Positions 16,537 through 25,912 of a stretch of 64,000 bases of DNA are shown one piece after another. Every line of letters starts with the position of its first letter. Position 1 is the first letter of the stretch. The notes beneath the pieces are model-generated. The model saw only the letters and a program-made list of their open reading frames with translations. It did no database searches and had not been told where the DNA came from. The position numbers and the translations under genes are program-made. Origin of the DNA: Actinomycetes bacterium (GTDB lineage Bacteria; Actinomycetota; Acidimicrobiia; Acidimicrobiales; RAAP-2); NCBI GenBank assembly GCA_021831035.1, contig JAKBNL010000009.1, positions 1-64,000 on the forward strand. Direction: 5' to 3'.

Positions 16537-18191
16537 CGCAGCGCCTCCGCCACGCGCAGGGCGCCCTCGACGAGGCGCTCGTGACGCTCCACGTTCTCGT
16601 CGCGCTCGGGCACGGTCGCCACCACCACGTGCAGGCCCCCGGCGGCCAGGCCGCTCGTGACCTCGCTCGCCAGAGCCGCGGCGTCGCCGACCCGCGTGGC
16701 GCACGCCCCGAAGGCGCGCGCCACGGTGACCAGGTCGTGGTCGTGGGGCGTGCCGAAGAGCGCCTCGAACGTCTCGGGGGCGAGCAGCGCGCGCTGGGCG
16801 AGGAAGGAGAAGATCCCCCCGCCCCGGTTGTCGACGACGACCAGGACCAGCGACCCGCCCGCTGAGCCGAGGCCGCTCACCAGGCCCGAGACGTCGTGGA
16901 GGAACGTGAGGTCGCCCACGAGGGCCACGGCCCGCGAGCCCGCGGCGACCCCGAGCGCCGTCGAGACGACCCCGTCGATGCCGTTGGCGCCCCGGTTCGA
17001 GAAGACCCGGACCCGGCGGGCGGGCGCCCACCACTCCACGTCGCGCACGGGCATCGACGAGCCGACCACCAGGTCGACCCCGGCCTCGTTGGCCACCGCG
17101 ACGACGCCGCGGGCGACGGCCGGCTCGTCGAGCACCTCGTCGGGCCGTTCGGCCAGGTAGGACTCGACGGCCTCGCTCACCGCGGCCCAGCGCGCGACGT
17201 AGCGGGGGTCGCCCCGGTGGGTCGGCTCGGACGGGTCGGGCCGGCCGGCCAGCCGACGGGTCACCACGCCGTCGGGGTCGGCGACCGGGCCGTCCCCGTC
17301 GAGGGCGACGACCGGCGCGCCCCAATGACCCAGACGGGCGGCCAGCGACTTCGAGGCGGGCGCCCCGCCGAGGCGCACGACCACCTCGGGCGCCAGCCAA
17401 GCGGCCAGGGCGTCGTCGCGCAGGACGACGTCGGCGTGGGCCAGCGTGCTCGCCACCGTGGCGTCGCCCACCACGGCCCAGTCGGCCGCGCGGGCCCGGG
17501 CGACGGTCTCGGGCGAGACCCCGAGGCCCACCACGCACAAGACGGCCCGGCCCGCCAGGTCCACGGGGGCGGCCGGAGCGGCCTCGCGGCTCGGCCCGTC
17601 GGGCTCGGCGCGGGCGGCGGGCAGTTCGTAGGGCGCGCCCACGAGCGGTTCGACGAAGGCCGCGTTGAGGTGCACCGGGCCGGGCTCGCCTCGGTGCCCG
17701 CACGCGGCCGCGTAGAGGCGCGCCGCGAGCGGCCGCCACGTCGGCGCCGCCTCGGCCCGGGCGACGCCGGGCTCCTCGAAGCGCCGCACCATCGGTCCGT
17801 AGAGGTGGCTCTGGAGGATCGTCTGGGGGGCGCCGACCCCGCGCAGCTCCGGCGGGCGGTCGGCGGTGACCACGAGCAGCGGCACCCGAGCGAGGTCGGC
17901 CTCGGCGACCGCGGCGTGCAGCTCGGCCGCCGCCGTGCCCGAGGTCACGACCACCGCGACCGGCCGAGCGCTCGCCAGGGCCCGGCCGACGGCGAAGAAC
18001 GCGGCCGAACGCTCGTCGAGGCGCACGTGGAGCGTCACCCCCTCGGTGGCGGCCGCCGCGAGGGCGAGCGGCGTCGAGCGCGACCCCGGCGCGAGGACGA
18101 CGTCGGTGAGACCGGCCCGGCGCCACTCGTCGAAGAGGGTCGCGGCGAAGGTGGCCTGCACCTCGCTGGGGCTCGGTACGCTACGGGTCAA
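16533..18191 (-). CDS. menD: MenD, 2-succinyl-5-enolpyruvyl-6-hydroxy-3-cyclohexene-1-carboxylate synthase
   Basis: This 552-residue thiamine-diphosphate enzyme joins isochorismate and 2-oxoglutarate in menaquinone synthesis. Typical parts are VVLAPGSRSTPLALA near the N-terminus, the pyrimidine-domain Glu in LHVRLDERSAAFFAVG, SGTAAAELHAAVAEA, and the ThDP-binding region GDLTFLHDVSG...VVVDNRGGGIFS. The likely start is the TTG at 18191, with GAGGAG 5 bases before it. That site lies inside the first codons of menH on the other strand. Confidence 0.9.
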   Translation of the reverse strand: MTRSVPSPSEVQATFAATLFDEWRRAGLTDVVLAPGSRSTPLALAAAATEGVTLHVRLDERSAAFFAVGRALASARPVAVVVTSGTAAAELHAAVAEADLARVPLLVVTADRPPELRGVGAPQTILQSHLYGPMVRRFEEPGVARAEAAPTWRPLAARLYAAACGHRGEPGPVHLNAAFVEPLVGAPYELPAARAEPDGPSREAAPAAPVDLAGRAVLCVVGLGVSPETVARARAADWAVVGDATVASTLAHADVVLRDDALAAWLAPEVVVRLGGAPASKSLAARLGHWGAPVVALDGDGPVADPDGVVTRRLAGRPDPSEPTHRGDPRYVARWAAVSEAVESYLAERPDEVLDEPAVARGVVAVANEAGVDLVVGSSMPVRDVEWWAPARRVRVFSNRGANGIDGVVSTALGVAAGSRAVALVGDLTFLHDVSGLVSGLGSAGGSLVLVVVDNRGGGIFSFLAQRALLAPETFEALFGTPHDHDLVTVARAFGACATRVGDAAALASEVTSGLAAGGLHVVVATVPERDENVERHERLVEGALRVAEALR

Positions 18192-18937
18192 TGGGGCTCC
18201 TCGGGGTGGCGCGCGAGGGCTCGGGCCCGGTCCTGGTGTGGCTCCACGGCTTCACCCAGACCCGGGACTCGGCCCGTCGCTACCGGTCCATTCTGGCCAC
18301 ACACTACGAGGTCCTCAGCCCCGACCTGCCCGGCCACGGTTCGAGCGCTGCACTCAGCGCATCGTTGGAGGAGGCGGCCGACCTCGTGGCGGCCGCCGCC
18401 GGCCCCGGACCGGTCGCCCTCGGGGGCTACTCGATGGGCGCGCGCGTGGCGCTGCACGTGGCCCTGCGCCACCCCGGGATCGTCACGCGCCTCGTGGTCC
18501 TGAGCGCCACCGCCGGCATCGAGGACGAGTCCGAGCGGGCCGCACGCCGGGCGCGCGACGAGGCCCTGGCGAAGCGGATCGAGCGCGTCGGCGCCTCGGC
18601 CTTCCTCGAGGAGTGGCTGGCCCAGCCCCTCTTCGCCACCCTCCCGCGCGAGGCGGCCGAGCGCGCGGCGCGCAGCACCGACGCGGCCGGGCTCGCCGAC
18701 TCGCTGCGTCGCGCCGGGACCGGGACCCAGGCGTGGCTGCTCGACGACCTGGCCCGCCTGGAGGTGCCCACCCTGGTGCTGGCCGGCGCGCGCGACCCCA
18801 AGTTCGTCGAGGCCGGGCGTCGCCTCGCCGGCGCCCTGGTCGACGCCCGCCTCGTCGTGCTCGAGGGGCTCGGTCACGCGGCCCACCTCGAGGACCCCGC
18901 GGCCGTGGCGGGCGTGGTGCGCGACTTCCTCGACTAG
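18191..18937 (+). CDS. menH: MenH-type alpha/beta hydrolase
   Basis: This 248-residue alpha/beta hydrolase removes pyruvate from the MenD product. The triad is visible as Ser in GGYSMGARVAL, Asp in AGARDPKFVE, and His in GLGHAAHLEDP. VWLHGFTQTRDS supplies the oxyanion region. GYSMGAR and the pairing with menD favour MenH over other hydrolases. A TACGCT box lies 8 bases before the ATG and there is no AGGAG, so a near-leaderless start is likely. Its stop overlaps the menA stop (CTAG). Confidence 0.85.
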   Translation: MGLLGVAREGSGPVLVWLHGFTQTRDSARRYRSILATHYEVLSPDLPGHGSSAALSASLEEAADLVAAAAGPGPVALGGYSMGARVALHVALRHPGIVTRLVVLSATAGIEDESERAARRARDEALAKRIERVGASAFLEEWLAQPLFATLPREAAERAARSTDAAGLADSLRRAGTGTQAWLLDDLARLEVPTLVLAGARDPKFVEAGRRLAGALVDARLVVLEGLGHAAHLEDPAAVAGVVRDFLD

Positions 18938-19812
18938 CCCCAGTAGGTGGCGGTGGCGAGGAGCACCGCGACCACCCCCCCGAGGGCCAGCTGGGCACGC
19001 GCCGAGTCGCGCAGCAGCGCCACCAGCTCCCGACCCCGACGATCCGAGAAGGCCAGGCGCAGCGCCGGGGCGTAGACCACGAGGGCGACCAGCGCCGCCG
19101 CCAGCTCGCCCGCCCCCGCGAGGGCGCCGGCGACGACCGCCACCCAGAGCCCGTAGAGCCACGCGGCGCGCTCTCGCCCCAGGCGCGCGGCCAGCGTGTG
19201 CTTGCGGGCGGCGCGGTCGCCCTCGACGTCGCGCAGGTTGTTCGCCTCGAGCAGCGCGCAGGCCATCGCCCCGGCGGCCGCGCCGAGCCACCACGCGCGC
19301 GCCGGGATCGCCTCGTGCTGGGCGTAGGCCGTGCCCACCGTGGCGACGAGGCCGAAGTAGACAAAGACGAACAGCTCGCCCAGGCCCAGGTAGCCGTAGG
19401 GCCGCGGGCCGCCCGTGTAGAGCCACCCGGCCGCGACCGCACTCGCCCCGATCGCCACGAGCCACCACGACGTGCGCGAGGCCAGCACCAGCCCCGACGC
19501 GCCGGCCACGGCGAAGGTGAGCCAGGCCGCGTCGCGTACCCGCGCCGCGGCCACCAGACCCGACGCGGTGAGTCGGAACGGCCCCACGCGCGCGGCGTCG
19601 GTGCCGCGCACCCCGTCGGAGTAGTCGTTGGCGTAGTTGGTCCCGACCTGCAGGGCGAGGGCCACCACCACACAGAGCGCGCCGTTGAGCCACTCGACGG
19701 GCGCGGGGCGCACCAGGGCGACCCCCAGCACCACCGGCACCGCCGCGGCGGGCAGCGTGCGCGGGCGCGCCGCCAGCACCCAGCGACGGACCGGCCCGGG
19801 GGCCGGGGTCAT
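18934..19812 (-). CDS. menA: 1,4-dihydroxy-2-naphthoate prenyltransferase
   Basis: This 292-residue UbiA-type membrane enzyme attaches the isoprenoid tail to dihydroxynaphthoate. The two prenyl-diphosphate-binding motifs are [12 protein letters not shown] (about residues 59-70) and [12 protein letters not shown] (about 187-198), with eight or nine helices. The ATG at 19812 overlaps the menB stop as ATGA. The track ORF runs further upstream out of the real frame. Confidence 0.93.
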   Translation of the reverse strand: MTPAPGPVRRWVLAARPRTLPAAAVPVVLGVALVRPAPVEWLNGALCVVVALALQVGTNYANDYSDGVRGTDAARVGPFRLTASGLVAAARVRDAAWLTFAVAGASGLVLASRTSWWLVAIGASAVAAGWLYTGGPRPYGYLGLGELFVFVYFGLVATVGTAYAQHEAIPARAWWLGAAAGAMACALLEANNLRDVEGDRAARKHTLAARLGRERAAWLYGLWVAVVAGALAGAGELAAALVALVVYAPALRLAFSDRRGRELVALLRDSARAQLALGGVVAVLLATATYWG

Positions 19813-20699
19813 GGGCGCTTGGGGTACTTCGAGAAGTCCGGTCGGCGACGCTCGACGTAGGCGTTGCGTCCCTCTTGGCCCTCCTCGGACATGTAGAAGA
19901 GCATCGTCGCGTCCCCGGCCAGCTGCTGGATGCCGGCCAGACCGTCGTCGGCCGCGTTGAAGCCGCCCTTGAGCATGCGCAACGCGATCGGCGACAGCGT
20001 GAGGATCTGGCGGCACCAGGCCACCGTCTCGCGCTCGAGGTCGGCCAGCGGCACGACCGTGTTGACGAGGCCCCAGGCGCGCGCCGTCTCGGCGTCGTAC
20101 TGGCGACAGAGGAACCAGACCTCCTTGGCCCGCTTGAGCCCGATGGTGCGCGCGAGGAGCGAGGCGCCGTAGCCACCGTCGAAGGAGCCCACGCGGGGGC
20201 CGGTCTGGCCGAAACGCGCGTTGTCCGCGGCGATGGTGAGGTCGCACACCAGGTGCAAGACGTGTCCCCCGCCGATGGCGTACCCCGCGACCTGGGCCAG
20301 GACCGGCTTGGGCAGGCGGCGGATCTGGACCTGGAGGTCGAGGACGTTGAGACGGCCCACCCCGTGCTGGGCGACCGCGTCGTCACCCAGGTAGCCGTCG
20401 GTCCCGCGGATCCGCTGGTCGCCACCGGAGCAGAAGGCGTCCGGCCCCGCCCCGGTGAGGATCACCACGCCCACCGCGACGTCGTCGCGGGCGCGCTCGA
20501 AGGCGTCCTCGAGCTCGAAGAGGGTCTGGGGGCGGAAGGCGTTGCGCACCTCGGGCCGGTTGATGGTGACGCGCGCGATACCCTCGGCCGTCTCGTAGAC
20601 GATGTCGCCGTAGTCACCCGAGCGCTCCCAGTCGGGCAGCGGCTGGGCGCGGAAGGGGTCGAGCGGGTCGGTCGGGGGTCCCTGGATCACGGTCGTCAT
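19809..20699 (-). CDS. menB: 1,4-dihydroxy-2-naphthoyl-CoA synthase
   Basis: This 296-residue crotonase-fold enzyme cyclises o-succinylbenzoyl-CoA. The family motifs are [59 protein letters not shown], and the C-terminal [21 protein letters not shown], all characteristic of MenB. The track starts at a GTG at 20708. I choose the ATG at 20699 because a TAGCGT box lies seven bases before it and the preceding GTG has no ribosome-binding site. Confidence 0.95.
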   Translation of the reverse strand: MTTVIQGPPTDPLDPFRAQPLPDWERSGDYGDIVYETAEGIARVTINRPEVRNAFRPQTLFELEDAFERARDDVAVGVVILTGAGPDAFCSGGDQRIRGTDGYLGDDAVAQHGVGRLNVLDLQVQIRRLPKPVLAQVAGYAIGGGHVLHLVCDLTIAADNARFGQTGPRVGSFDGGYGASLLARTIGLKRAKEVWFLCRQYDAETARAWGLVNTVVPLADLERETVAWCRQILTLSPIALRMLKGGFNAADDGLAGIQQLAGDATMLFYMSEEGQEGRNAYVERRRPDFSKYPKRP

Positions 20700-20706
20700 G
20701 ACGTCC

Positions 20707-20712
20707 ACGCTA
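20707..20712 (-). promoter_or_regulatory. -10 box of menB-menA (leaderless type)
   Basis: TAGCGT lies seven bases before the menB ATG. It sits immediately downstream of the sulfatase stop region on the same strand. Confidence 0.5.
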
Positions 20713-20720
20713 CCGAAGAG

Positions 20721-22289
20721 CTAGACCGGCGCGACCAGCCGACCCGGGGTCGCCCGCTCCCCGGGGCGCGCCTCGTGCGCGGCGAGACGCTCGCGGAGCT
20801 CGTCGCGCACGGCCCGGGTCCCCCGGTCGTCGGCCCGGTTCTCGCGCTGCAGCGGGTCCTCGGCGAGGTCGTAGAGCTCGGCCTCGGTGCCGTCGTGCAT
20901 CGCGCCCCGGCCGTACTCGCTGTAGAGGTGCGAGCGGGTCAGGATCGTGCGCACGTGCACGTCGACCCCGAACAGGTCCGAGTCCCACTCGGTCACGGTG
21001 GCCGCGTCGCTGGGCGCCGCCGCGTCGTCGAGGGGCAGCGGGTCGCCCTCGGCCCACGAGGGCCGTTGGCCCCCGGCGATCTCGAGGAAGGTCGCCGCGA
21101 GCGAGACGAGGCTCACCGGGGCGGTGACGACCGCGGGCGCCACCCCCGCCGAGCGGGCCGGCCGCCACACGAGGGGCAGGCGCAAGAGCCCGTCGACGTG
21201 GTAGGGGCCCTTGAAGAGCAGCCCGAAGTCGCCCTGGAGCTCACCGTGGTCGGAGGTGAAGACCACGTCGGTCTCCTCCCCCCAGCCGCGGGCCTCCACG
21301 ACCGCGAGCACGCGGCCGATCGCCTCGTCGATGAGCTCGACCTCGACGGCGTTGAGGGCGTTGACCTCGCGGACCTGGTCGGCCGTGAGCGTGGCCGGGA
21401 CCCAGTGGGCCGGGGCCTCGTAGTTCGACACGACGCGCCCGTCGTACCAGAGTCGCCAGTGGCGGGCCTTGGCGTCGAGCAGGCGCTCACGCTCCTCGCG
21501 CCGCTCGGGGTAGTTCTCGGGCAGGGGGACCTCGCGCCAGTCGACGCGCCGGGCGGCCTCGGCCGGCGGGTCCCACGGGTGGTGGGGGTCGGGGAAGCTC
21601 ATCCAGCAGAACCAGTCCCGGGCCGGGTCGAGCCCCTCGAGCCACGCGATCGTGCGGTCGGCGACCCACTCGGTGTGGTACCACTCGCGCGCCACGTCGT
21701 TGTAGTGCACCTGGGGCGCGCCGGTGTCGCCGCCGCCGGCGGCGTTCACGTTGAGGTCGGCGTCGAGCACCGGGTAGAAACCCTCGACGGCCTCGGGGTG
21801 GGTGCGTCGGAACCAGCGGGCGTAGTGGAGCGGACCCAGCACGCCGTGGGTGGCCAGCTCCATCACGTCGAAGCCGCGGTGCACCCCGAGACGACCGTCG
21901 AACCAGGGCTGCTCCACCGTCGGCACGCCCAGGTTCGAGAGCGCGTTCTCGACGAAGCGCCCGAAGGGGTCGAGGAACGGCTCGAAGTGGGCCTTGCCGA
22001 CCAGGGCCGTGGCGTAGCCCACGTCGTGCAGGGCCGCCGCCACCGAGGGCGCGTCGACGCGCAGGGCCACCCCGTTCATCCAGGCCCCGTGGGTCGAGGG
22101 GTACTGTCCGGTCAGCATCGAGGCGCGCGAGGGCATGCAGACCACCGACGTTGGCTGACAGCGCGTGTAGCGCACCCCCTCGCGCGCGAGCCCGTCGACC
22201 ACCGGGGTCGAGGCGACCTGGCCACCGTTGACCCCGAGGGTGTCGTAGCGCTGCTGGTCGGTGGTGATGAAGAGGATCTTGCGGCCCAC
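20721..22289 (-). CDS. Type I sulfatase family hydrolase
   Basis: This 522-residue protein of the alkaline-phosphatase/sulfatase fold has DQQRYDTLG near the start (metal Asp residues), VVCMPSRASMLTGQYPSTHG with the Cys of CxPSR that is converted to formylglycine, GKAHF, and TSDHGELQGDFGLLFKGPYH. No signal peptide is visible, so a cytoplasmic location is likely. The substrate is unknown: choline sulfatase-like, phosphonate and carbohydrate sulfate esters are all possible. The GTG start lies three bases after the stop of the SRPBCC gene. No formylglycine-generating enzyme is in the window. Confidence 0.85.
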   Translation of the reverse strand: MGRKILFITTDQQRYDTLGVNGGQVASTPVVDGLAREGVRYTRCQPTSVVCMPSRASMLTGQYPSTHGAWMNGVALRVDAPSVAAALHDVGYATALVGKAHFEPFLDPFGRFVENALSNLGVPTVEQPWFDGRLGVHRGFDVMELATHGVLGPLHYARWFRRTHPEAVEGFYPVLDADLNVNAAGGGDTGAPQVHYNDVAREWYHTEWVADRTIAWLEGLDPARDWFCWMSFPDPHHPWDPPAEAARRVDWREVPLPENYPERREERERLLDAKARHWRLWYDGRVVSNYEAPAHWVPATLTADQVREVNALNAVEVELIDEAIGRVLAVVEARGWGEETDVVFTSDHGELQGDFGLLFKGPYHVDGLLRLPLVWRPARSAGVAPAVVTAPVSLVSLAATFLEIAGGQRPSWAEGDPLPLDDAAAPSDAATVTEWDSDLFGVDVHVRTILTRSHLYSEYGRGAMHDGTEAELYDLAEDPLQRENRADDRGTRAVRDELRERLAAHEARPGERATPGRLVAPV

Positions 22290-22291
22290 GC

Positions 22292-22687
22292 CTACCCCTC
22301 GGTCCCCTCGCTCAGGCGCACGATCGCGTCGAGGGCCTCGTCGGTGGCGCCGCCGATCACCAGCGCCATGGTGTCGGGCTCGGCGGTCGTGGCGTAGGCC
22401 ACCACGGTGTCACTCGGGCCGAGCTCGAACACGTCGATCGTCCCGAGGTGGAAGCGCACGAGTCTCGTCTCGAGGCGGTAGGCGAAGTGGCGCGTACGCG
22501 CGTCGGCGGCGAGGATCCGCTCGGGCATCTCGACGCCCGTGGCGAGCCGCAGCGTGCGCCGGTCCCCCTCGACCCGAGCCTCGAGGACCCCGGGGAACCA
22601 CTCGACGATCCGCGCCGGGTCGCCCACGAGCGCCCACACTCGGTCGGCCGGGGCGCCGATCCGGCGCTCGAAGCGGACCGAGGCCAT
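22292..22687 (-). CDS. SRPBCC (START-like) ligand-binding protein
   Basis: This 131-residue protein has the helix-grip pattern of polyketide-cyclase/START-like proteins: RFERRIGAPADRVWALVGDPARIVEWFPGVLEARVEG, alternating strands, and a long C-terminal helix. These bind small hydrophobic ligands. The ATG at 22687 is preceded by TAGGAA at five bases, and the longer track start (MLGSR) would begin inside this box. It is first in a two-gene unit with the sulfatase. Confidence 0.75.
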   Translation of the reverse strand: MASVRFERRIGAPADRVWALVGDPARIVEWFPGVLEARVEGDRRTLRLATGVEMPERILAADARTRHFAYRLETRLVRFHLGTIDVFELGPSDTVVAYATTAEPDTMALVIGGATDEALDAIVRLSEGTEG

Positions 22688-22692
22688 GCGAC

Positions 22693-22716
22693 TTCCTAGC
22701 ACGCGCCCCGTAGGCT
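22693..22716. promoter_or_regulatory. Compact divergent promoters, SRPBCC-sulfatase and menE
   Basis: Minus strand TAGGAA (22693-22698) lies five bases before the SRPBCC ATG. Plus strand TAGGCT (22711-22716) lies six bases before the menE GTG. The two start codons are only 35 bp apart, so each -35 region must lie inside the other gene and the polymerases would compete. Confidence 0.5.
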
Positions 22717-22722
22717 CGCGGG

Positions 22723-23832
22723 GTGCGTGACCTCGTCGCCCTCGACCTCGCGCTCGGACCCGACCTCGAGCGCGCCGTGTCCGCGGTGGCCGCGTCGGGC
22801 GACGCGTTCTGCGTCCTCGACCGACGGCTCTCGCCCCGCGCGCGCGCCACCGAGCTCGAGCGACTCGCCCCGACCCACGTGCTCGACGCGTCGGGCCGCC
22901 ACGCGCGCCCCGAAGGGCGCGGGGTCGACGACGGGGTGGGTCTCGTGATGCTCACCTCGGGTTCGAGCGGGACGCCCAAGGCCGCCGAGCTGACCTGGGC
23001 GGCGCTCGCGGCGAGCGCAACGATCACCCAGGCGACGCTGCGCGACGACGCGCCCCCGGCCTGGTTCCCCTGCCTGACGGCCTGCCATATCGGGGGGCTC
23101 GCCGTGGTGCTGCGCGGCGTGCTCTCGGACGCGGCCCTCGTCTGGGGTGACCCCGAGCGGCCCGACACCGGACCCGGTGCAGGGGCGACCCACGTCGCGG
23201 TCGTGCGCGCCCAGCTCGCCCGCTTCGACCTCTCGGGCTACCGCACCGTGCTGCTCGGTGGCGCCCGGCCGCCCCACGCCCTCGCCGACAACGTGGTGAC
23301 CACCTGGGGCATGACCGAGACCGGCTCGGGCGTCGTCTACGACCGCGTGGCCCTGCCCGGCGTCGAGCTCGCCGTCGTCGACGGGGAGCTCTGCGTGCGC
23401 GGCCCGACCCTCTTCTCCCGCTACCGGGACCGGGACCGGCCCCGGGTCGTCGGGCCCGACGGCCTCGACGACTGGTTCCCCACCGGCGACGGGGGACGGC
23501 TCGACGACGGGCGGCTCACGGTCTTCGGCCGACTGCGCTACGTCATCAATACCGGCGGTGAGAAGGTCTGGCCCGAGGACCTCGAGGCGGTCCTCGCGCG
23601 GGTCGCCGGCGTCTCCGACGTCGCCGTGACGGGACGGGCCGACGACGAGTGGGGCGAGCGGGTGGTGGCCCTCGTCGTGGCCGACCGGCGCGACCTCGAC
23701 GGCGCCCTGCGCGCGGCCGCCGAGGAGGCGATCGGCCCGTGGGCCAAGCCCAAGGAGGTCCGCTACGTGACGGCCATCCCGCGCACCGCGAGCGGCAAGG
23801 TGCGCCGGGGCGACCTCGCCCACGTGTTCTGA
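22723..23832 (+). CDS. menE: o-Succinylbenzoate-CoA ligase (MenE-like)
   Basis: This 369-residue adenylate-forming enzyme is shorter than usual acyl-CoA ligases, as MenE often is in actinobacteria. Motifs are the P-loop VMLTSGSSGTPKAAELTW, TTWGMTETGSGVVYD, the TGDGGRLDDGRLTVFGRLRYVINTGGEKVWPEDLE hinge, and the catalytic lysine in TASGKVRRGDLAHVF. Context with menD, menH, menA and menB supports the substrate. It would need the MenC product, and menC is not in the window. Leaderless GTG. Confidence 0.87.
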   Translation: MRDLVALDLALGPDLERAVSAVAASGDAFCVLDRRLSPRARATELERLAPTHVLDASGRHARPEGRGVDDGVGLVMLTSGSSGTPKAAELTWAALAASATITQATLRDDAPPAWFPCLTACHIGGLAVVLRGVLSDAALVWGDPERPDTGPGAGATHVAVVRAQLARFDLSGYRTVLLGGARPPHALADNVVTTWGMTETGSGVVYDRVALPGVELAVVDGELCVRGPTLFSRYRDRDRPRVVGPDGLDDWFPTGDGGRLDDGRLTVFGRLRYVINTGGEKVWPEDLEAVLARVAGVSDVAVTGRADDEWGERVVALVVADRRDLDGALRAAAEEAIGPWAKPKEVRYVTAIPRTASGKVRRGDLAHVF

Positions 23833-23833
23833 G

Positions 23834-25066
23834 CTATTTGAGCAGGGTCTGGCTCCGCCGGGCCAACGAGTCGACCGTCACGGCCGCCAGCAGGACGACG
23901 CCGGTGACGACGAACTCCATCGTCGCCGAGACCTGGATCAAGACGAGGCCGTTGATGATGACCGCGAGGATGATGCCGCCCACCACCGGGTAGGTCATCT
24001 TGCCCCGGCCGCCGTAGAGGCTCGTCCCGCCGATGACCGCGGCGGCCACCGCGTACAGGACGACCGTCGAGTCCGTCGAGCTCGACGAGTAGCCCCCCAG
24101 GCGCGAGACGTAGAAGAGTCCGCCGATACCGGCCGTGAGCCCGCCGAGGAGGAAGGCGTAGACCCGGTAGCGGTCCACCGGGATGCCGGCTCGGCGGGCC
24201 GCCTCGGGGTTGCCGCCGATGGCGTAGAGATACCGCCCGAACCGGGTGCGCGCGAGCACGAACGAGTAGAGCACCATCACCCCGAAGACGAGCGGCACGG
24301 CGAAGGGCATCCCCTGGATCGGGATGAACGAACCCCGGTTGGCGTTGAAGACGAGGGCGAGCAGCACCCCGAAGACCGCGAGGGCCACGAGCTTCACGAC
24401 GAGGCGGTAGAGCGGCGCGTTGGCCAGGCCGGCGCGCCGGCGGGCCCGCTCGCGCGACAGGGCGACCACGGCCGACACCACCACGGTGGCGACCACGAAG
24501 ACCCACGTCCAGGTCGGGGTGAGGTTGCCGTTCGTGAGGTCGCTCAGGACCTTCTCCTGGACCGGGGCCCCGCCCCCCTGGAAGACGTGGTCGAGGATGT
24601 AGAGCAGGACGCCCTCGACGATGAAGTTGCCGGCCAGGGTGACGATGAACGAGGGCAGCCGCAGGCGCACCACGAACAGTCCCCACAGCGCACCGATGCC
24701 GGCCGAGACCGCGAGCGCGACGATGAACGCCGCCCACCACGGCCACGCGTACTGGACGTTCGTGACGATGGCGGCGATCGACCCGGCCATCCCCGCGACC
24801 CAGCCCAGCGAGAGGTCGATCTCACCCAGGAGCAGGAGCCAGACCTCGGCCATGCCGAGGAAGACGTAGATCACGGCCTGGATGAACAGGTTGGTGACGT
24901 TGGCCGCCGAGAGGAAGACCGAGTTGCGCACCTGGAAGTAGATGACCAGGGCGACGAGGGCGACGAGGACCGGGACGAGGCCGAGGTCCCCGCCGACGAG
25001 GGCGCGCAGCCGTTGGCGGGAGGAGGGAGCGGCCTCGGTCTCGAGGGCGCTGGTGTCGAGGGACAT
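23834..25066 (-). CDS. Sugar-type ABC transporter permease (XylH/RbsC family)
   Basis: This 410-residue permease has about ten helices and the family motifs GEIDLSLGWVAGMAG and YAIGGNPEAARRAGIPVDRYRVYAF, the latter being the loop that contacts the ATPase. It forms the channel for a periplasmic-type sugar importer. AGGACCCCT precedes the ATG. It is the third gene of a binding protein-ATPase-permease operon. Its stop touches the end of menE. The exact sugar is not determinable, but similarity of layout is strongest to xylose/ribose/fructose systems. Confidence 0.88.
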   Translation of the reverse strand: MSLDTSALETEAAPSSRQRLRALVGGDLGLVPVLVALVALVIYFQVRNSVFLSAANVTNLFIQAVIYVFLGMAEVWLLLLGEIDLSLGWVAGMAGSIAAIVTNVQYAWPWWAAFIVALAVSAGIGALWGLFVVRLRLPSFIVTLAGNFIVEGVLLYILDHVFQGGGAPVQEKVLSDLTNGNLTPTWTWVFVVATVVVSAVVALSRERARRRAGLANAPLYRLVVKLVALAVFGVLLALVFNANRGSFIPIQGMPFAVPLVFGVMVLYSFVLARTRFGRYLYAIGGNPEAARRAGIPVDRYRVYAFLLGGLTAGIGGLFYVSRLGGYSSSSTDSTVVLYAVAAAVIGGTSLYGGRGKMTYPVVGGIILAVIINGLVLIQVSATMEFVVTGVVLLAAVTVDSLARRSQTLLK

Positions 25067-25084
25067 AGGGGTCCTTCGCCGCGA

Positions 25085-25894
25085 CTAGGCGGCGCGGGTG
25101 GTCGTGCCCGTCGTGATCAGTTCGACGGCGCTGGCGGTGTCGTAGTTCGCGGCGGGCCCGCTGCTCACCAGGGTGCCCAGGTGCATGACCGCGATCCGGT
25201 CGGCCACGGCGAACACGTCGTTCAGGTTGTGCGAGATGACCAGCACCGCGATGCCGCGCGAGGCGAGCGTCGTGATGAGGTCGAGGACGTTCTTGGTCTG
25301 GGTGACGCCCAGGGCGGCCGTGGGCTCGTCCATGATGACGAGCTTCGCGTCGCGCATCACCGCGCGCGCTACGGCGATGGCCTGGCGCTGGCCACCCGAC
25401 AGGGAGCCCACCAGCTGGCGCACCGACTGGATCGTCGAGACCGAGAGGTCCGCGAGCGTCTGGCGGGTGTGCACCTCCATCGCCACCTCGTTGAGGACCG
25501 CGCGCCGGGTCTCCTCGTAGCCCAGGTACATGTTGGCCACGATGTCGAGGTTGTCGCAGAGGGCGAGGTCCTGGTACACCGTCGCGATGCCGAGCTCGGC
25601 GGCCGCGCGCGGCGTGTGGGCGTCGACCCGCCGGCCGAGCCAGTACTGCTCACCCGAGGTGGGCTCGTGGATCCCCGCGATCACCTTGATCAGCGTCGAC
25701 TTGCCCGCGCCGTTGTCGCCGATGAGGGCGGTCACCTGGCCGGCCGGGATGTCGAGGTCCACGTGGCGCAGGGCCTGGACGGCGCCGAAGCTCTTGGAGA
25801 TCGCGTGCAGTCGCAGCAGCGGGGCCGGGTCGCCCGACGCGGCCGAGCCCGTGACGGACGGAGCAGCGCTCTCGCTCGTCACGGGCTCGGACAC
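25085..25894 (-). CDS. Sugar-type ABC transporter ATPase, single domain
   Basis: This 269-residue ATPase has Walker A GDNGAGKST, the Q-loop ATVYQDLALCDNLD, the signature LVGSLSGGQRQ, Walker B KLVIMDEPTAALG, and the switch His in VISHNLNDV. Many ribose or xylose ATPases carry two such domains. Here there is only one, as in FrcA-like systems, so it should act as a homodimer. The N-terminal 25 residues are low-complexity. The start codon is uncertain: GTG at 25894 has no clear ribosome-binding site, only a TAGCTA five bases upstream. Confidence 0.87.
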   Translation of the reverse strand: MSEPVTSESAAPSVTGSAASGDPAPLLRLHAISKSFGAVQALRHVDLDIPAGQVTALIGDNGAGKSTLIKVIAGIHEPTSGEQYWLGRRVDAHTPRAAAELGIATVYQDLALCDNLDIVANMYLGYEETRRAVLNEVAMEVHTRQTLADLSVSTIQSVRQLVGSLSGGQRQAIAVARAVMRDAKLVIMDEPTAALGVTQTKNVLDLITTLASRGIAVLVISHNLNDVFAVADRIAVMHLGTLVSSGPAANYDTASAVELITTGTTTRAA

Positions 25895-25912
25895 GGTCGT
25901 AGCTAGCGGGGC

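Noticed and set aside
19875-22397. 840-residue plus-strand ORF
   Set aside because: Antisense shadow of menB and the sulfatase; composition is His/Arg/Asp/Val-rich without any domain pattern.
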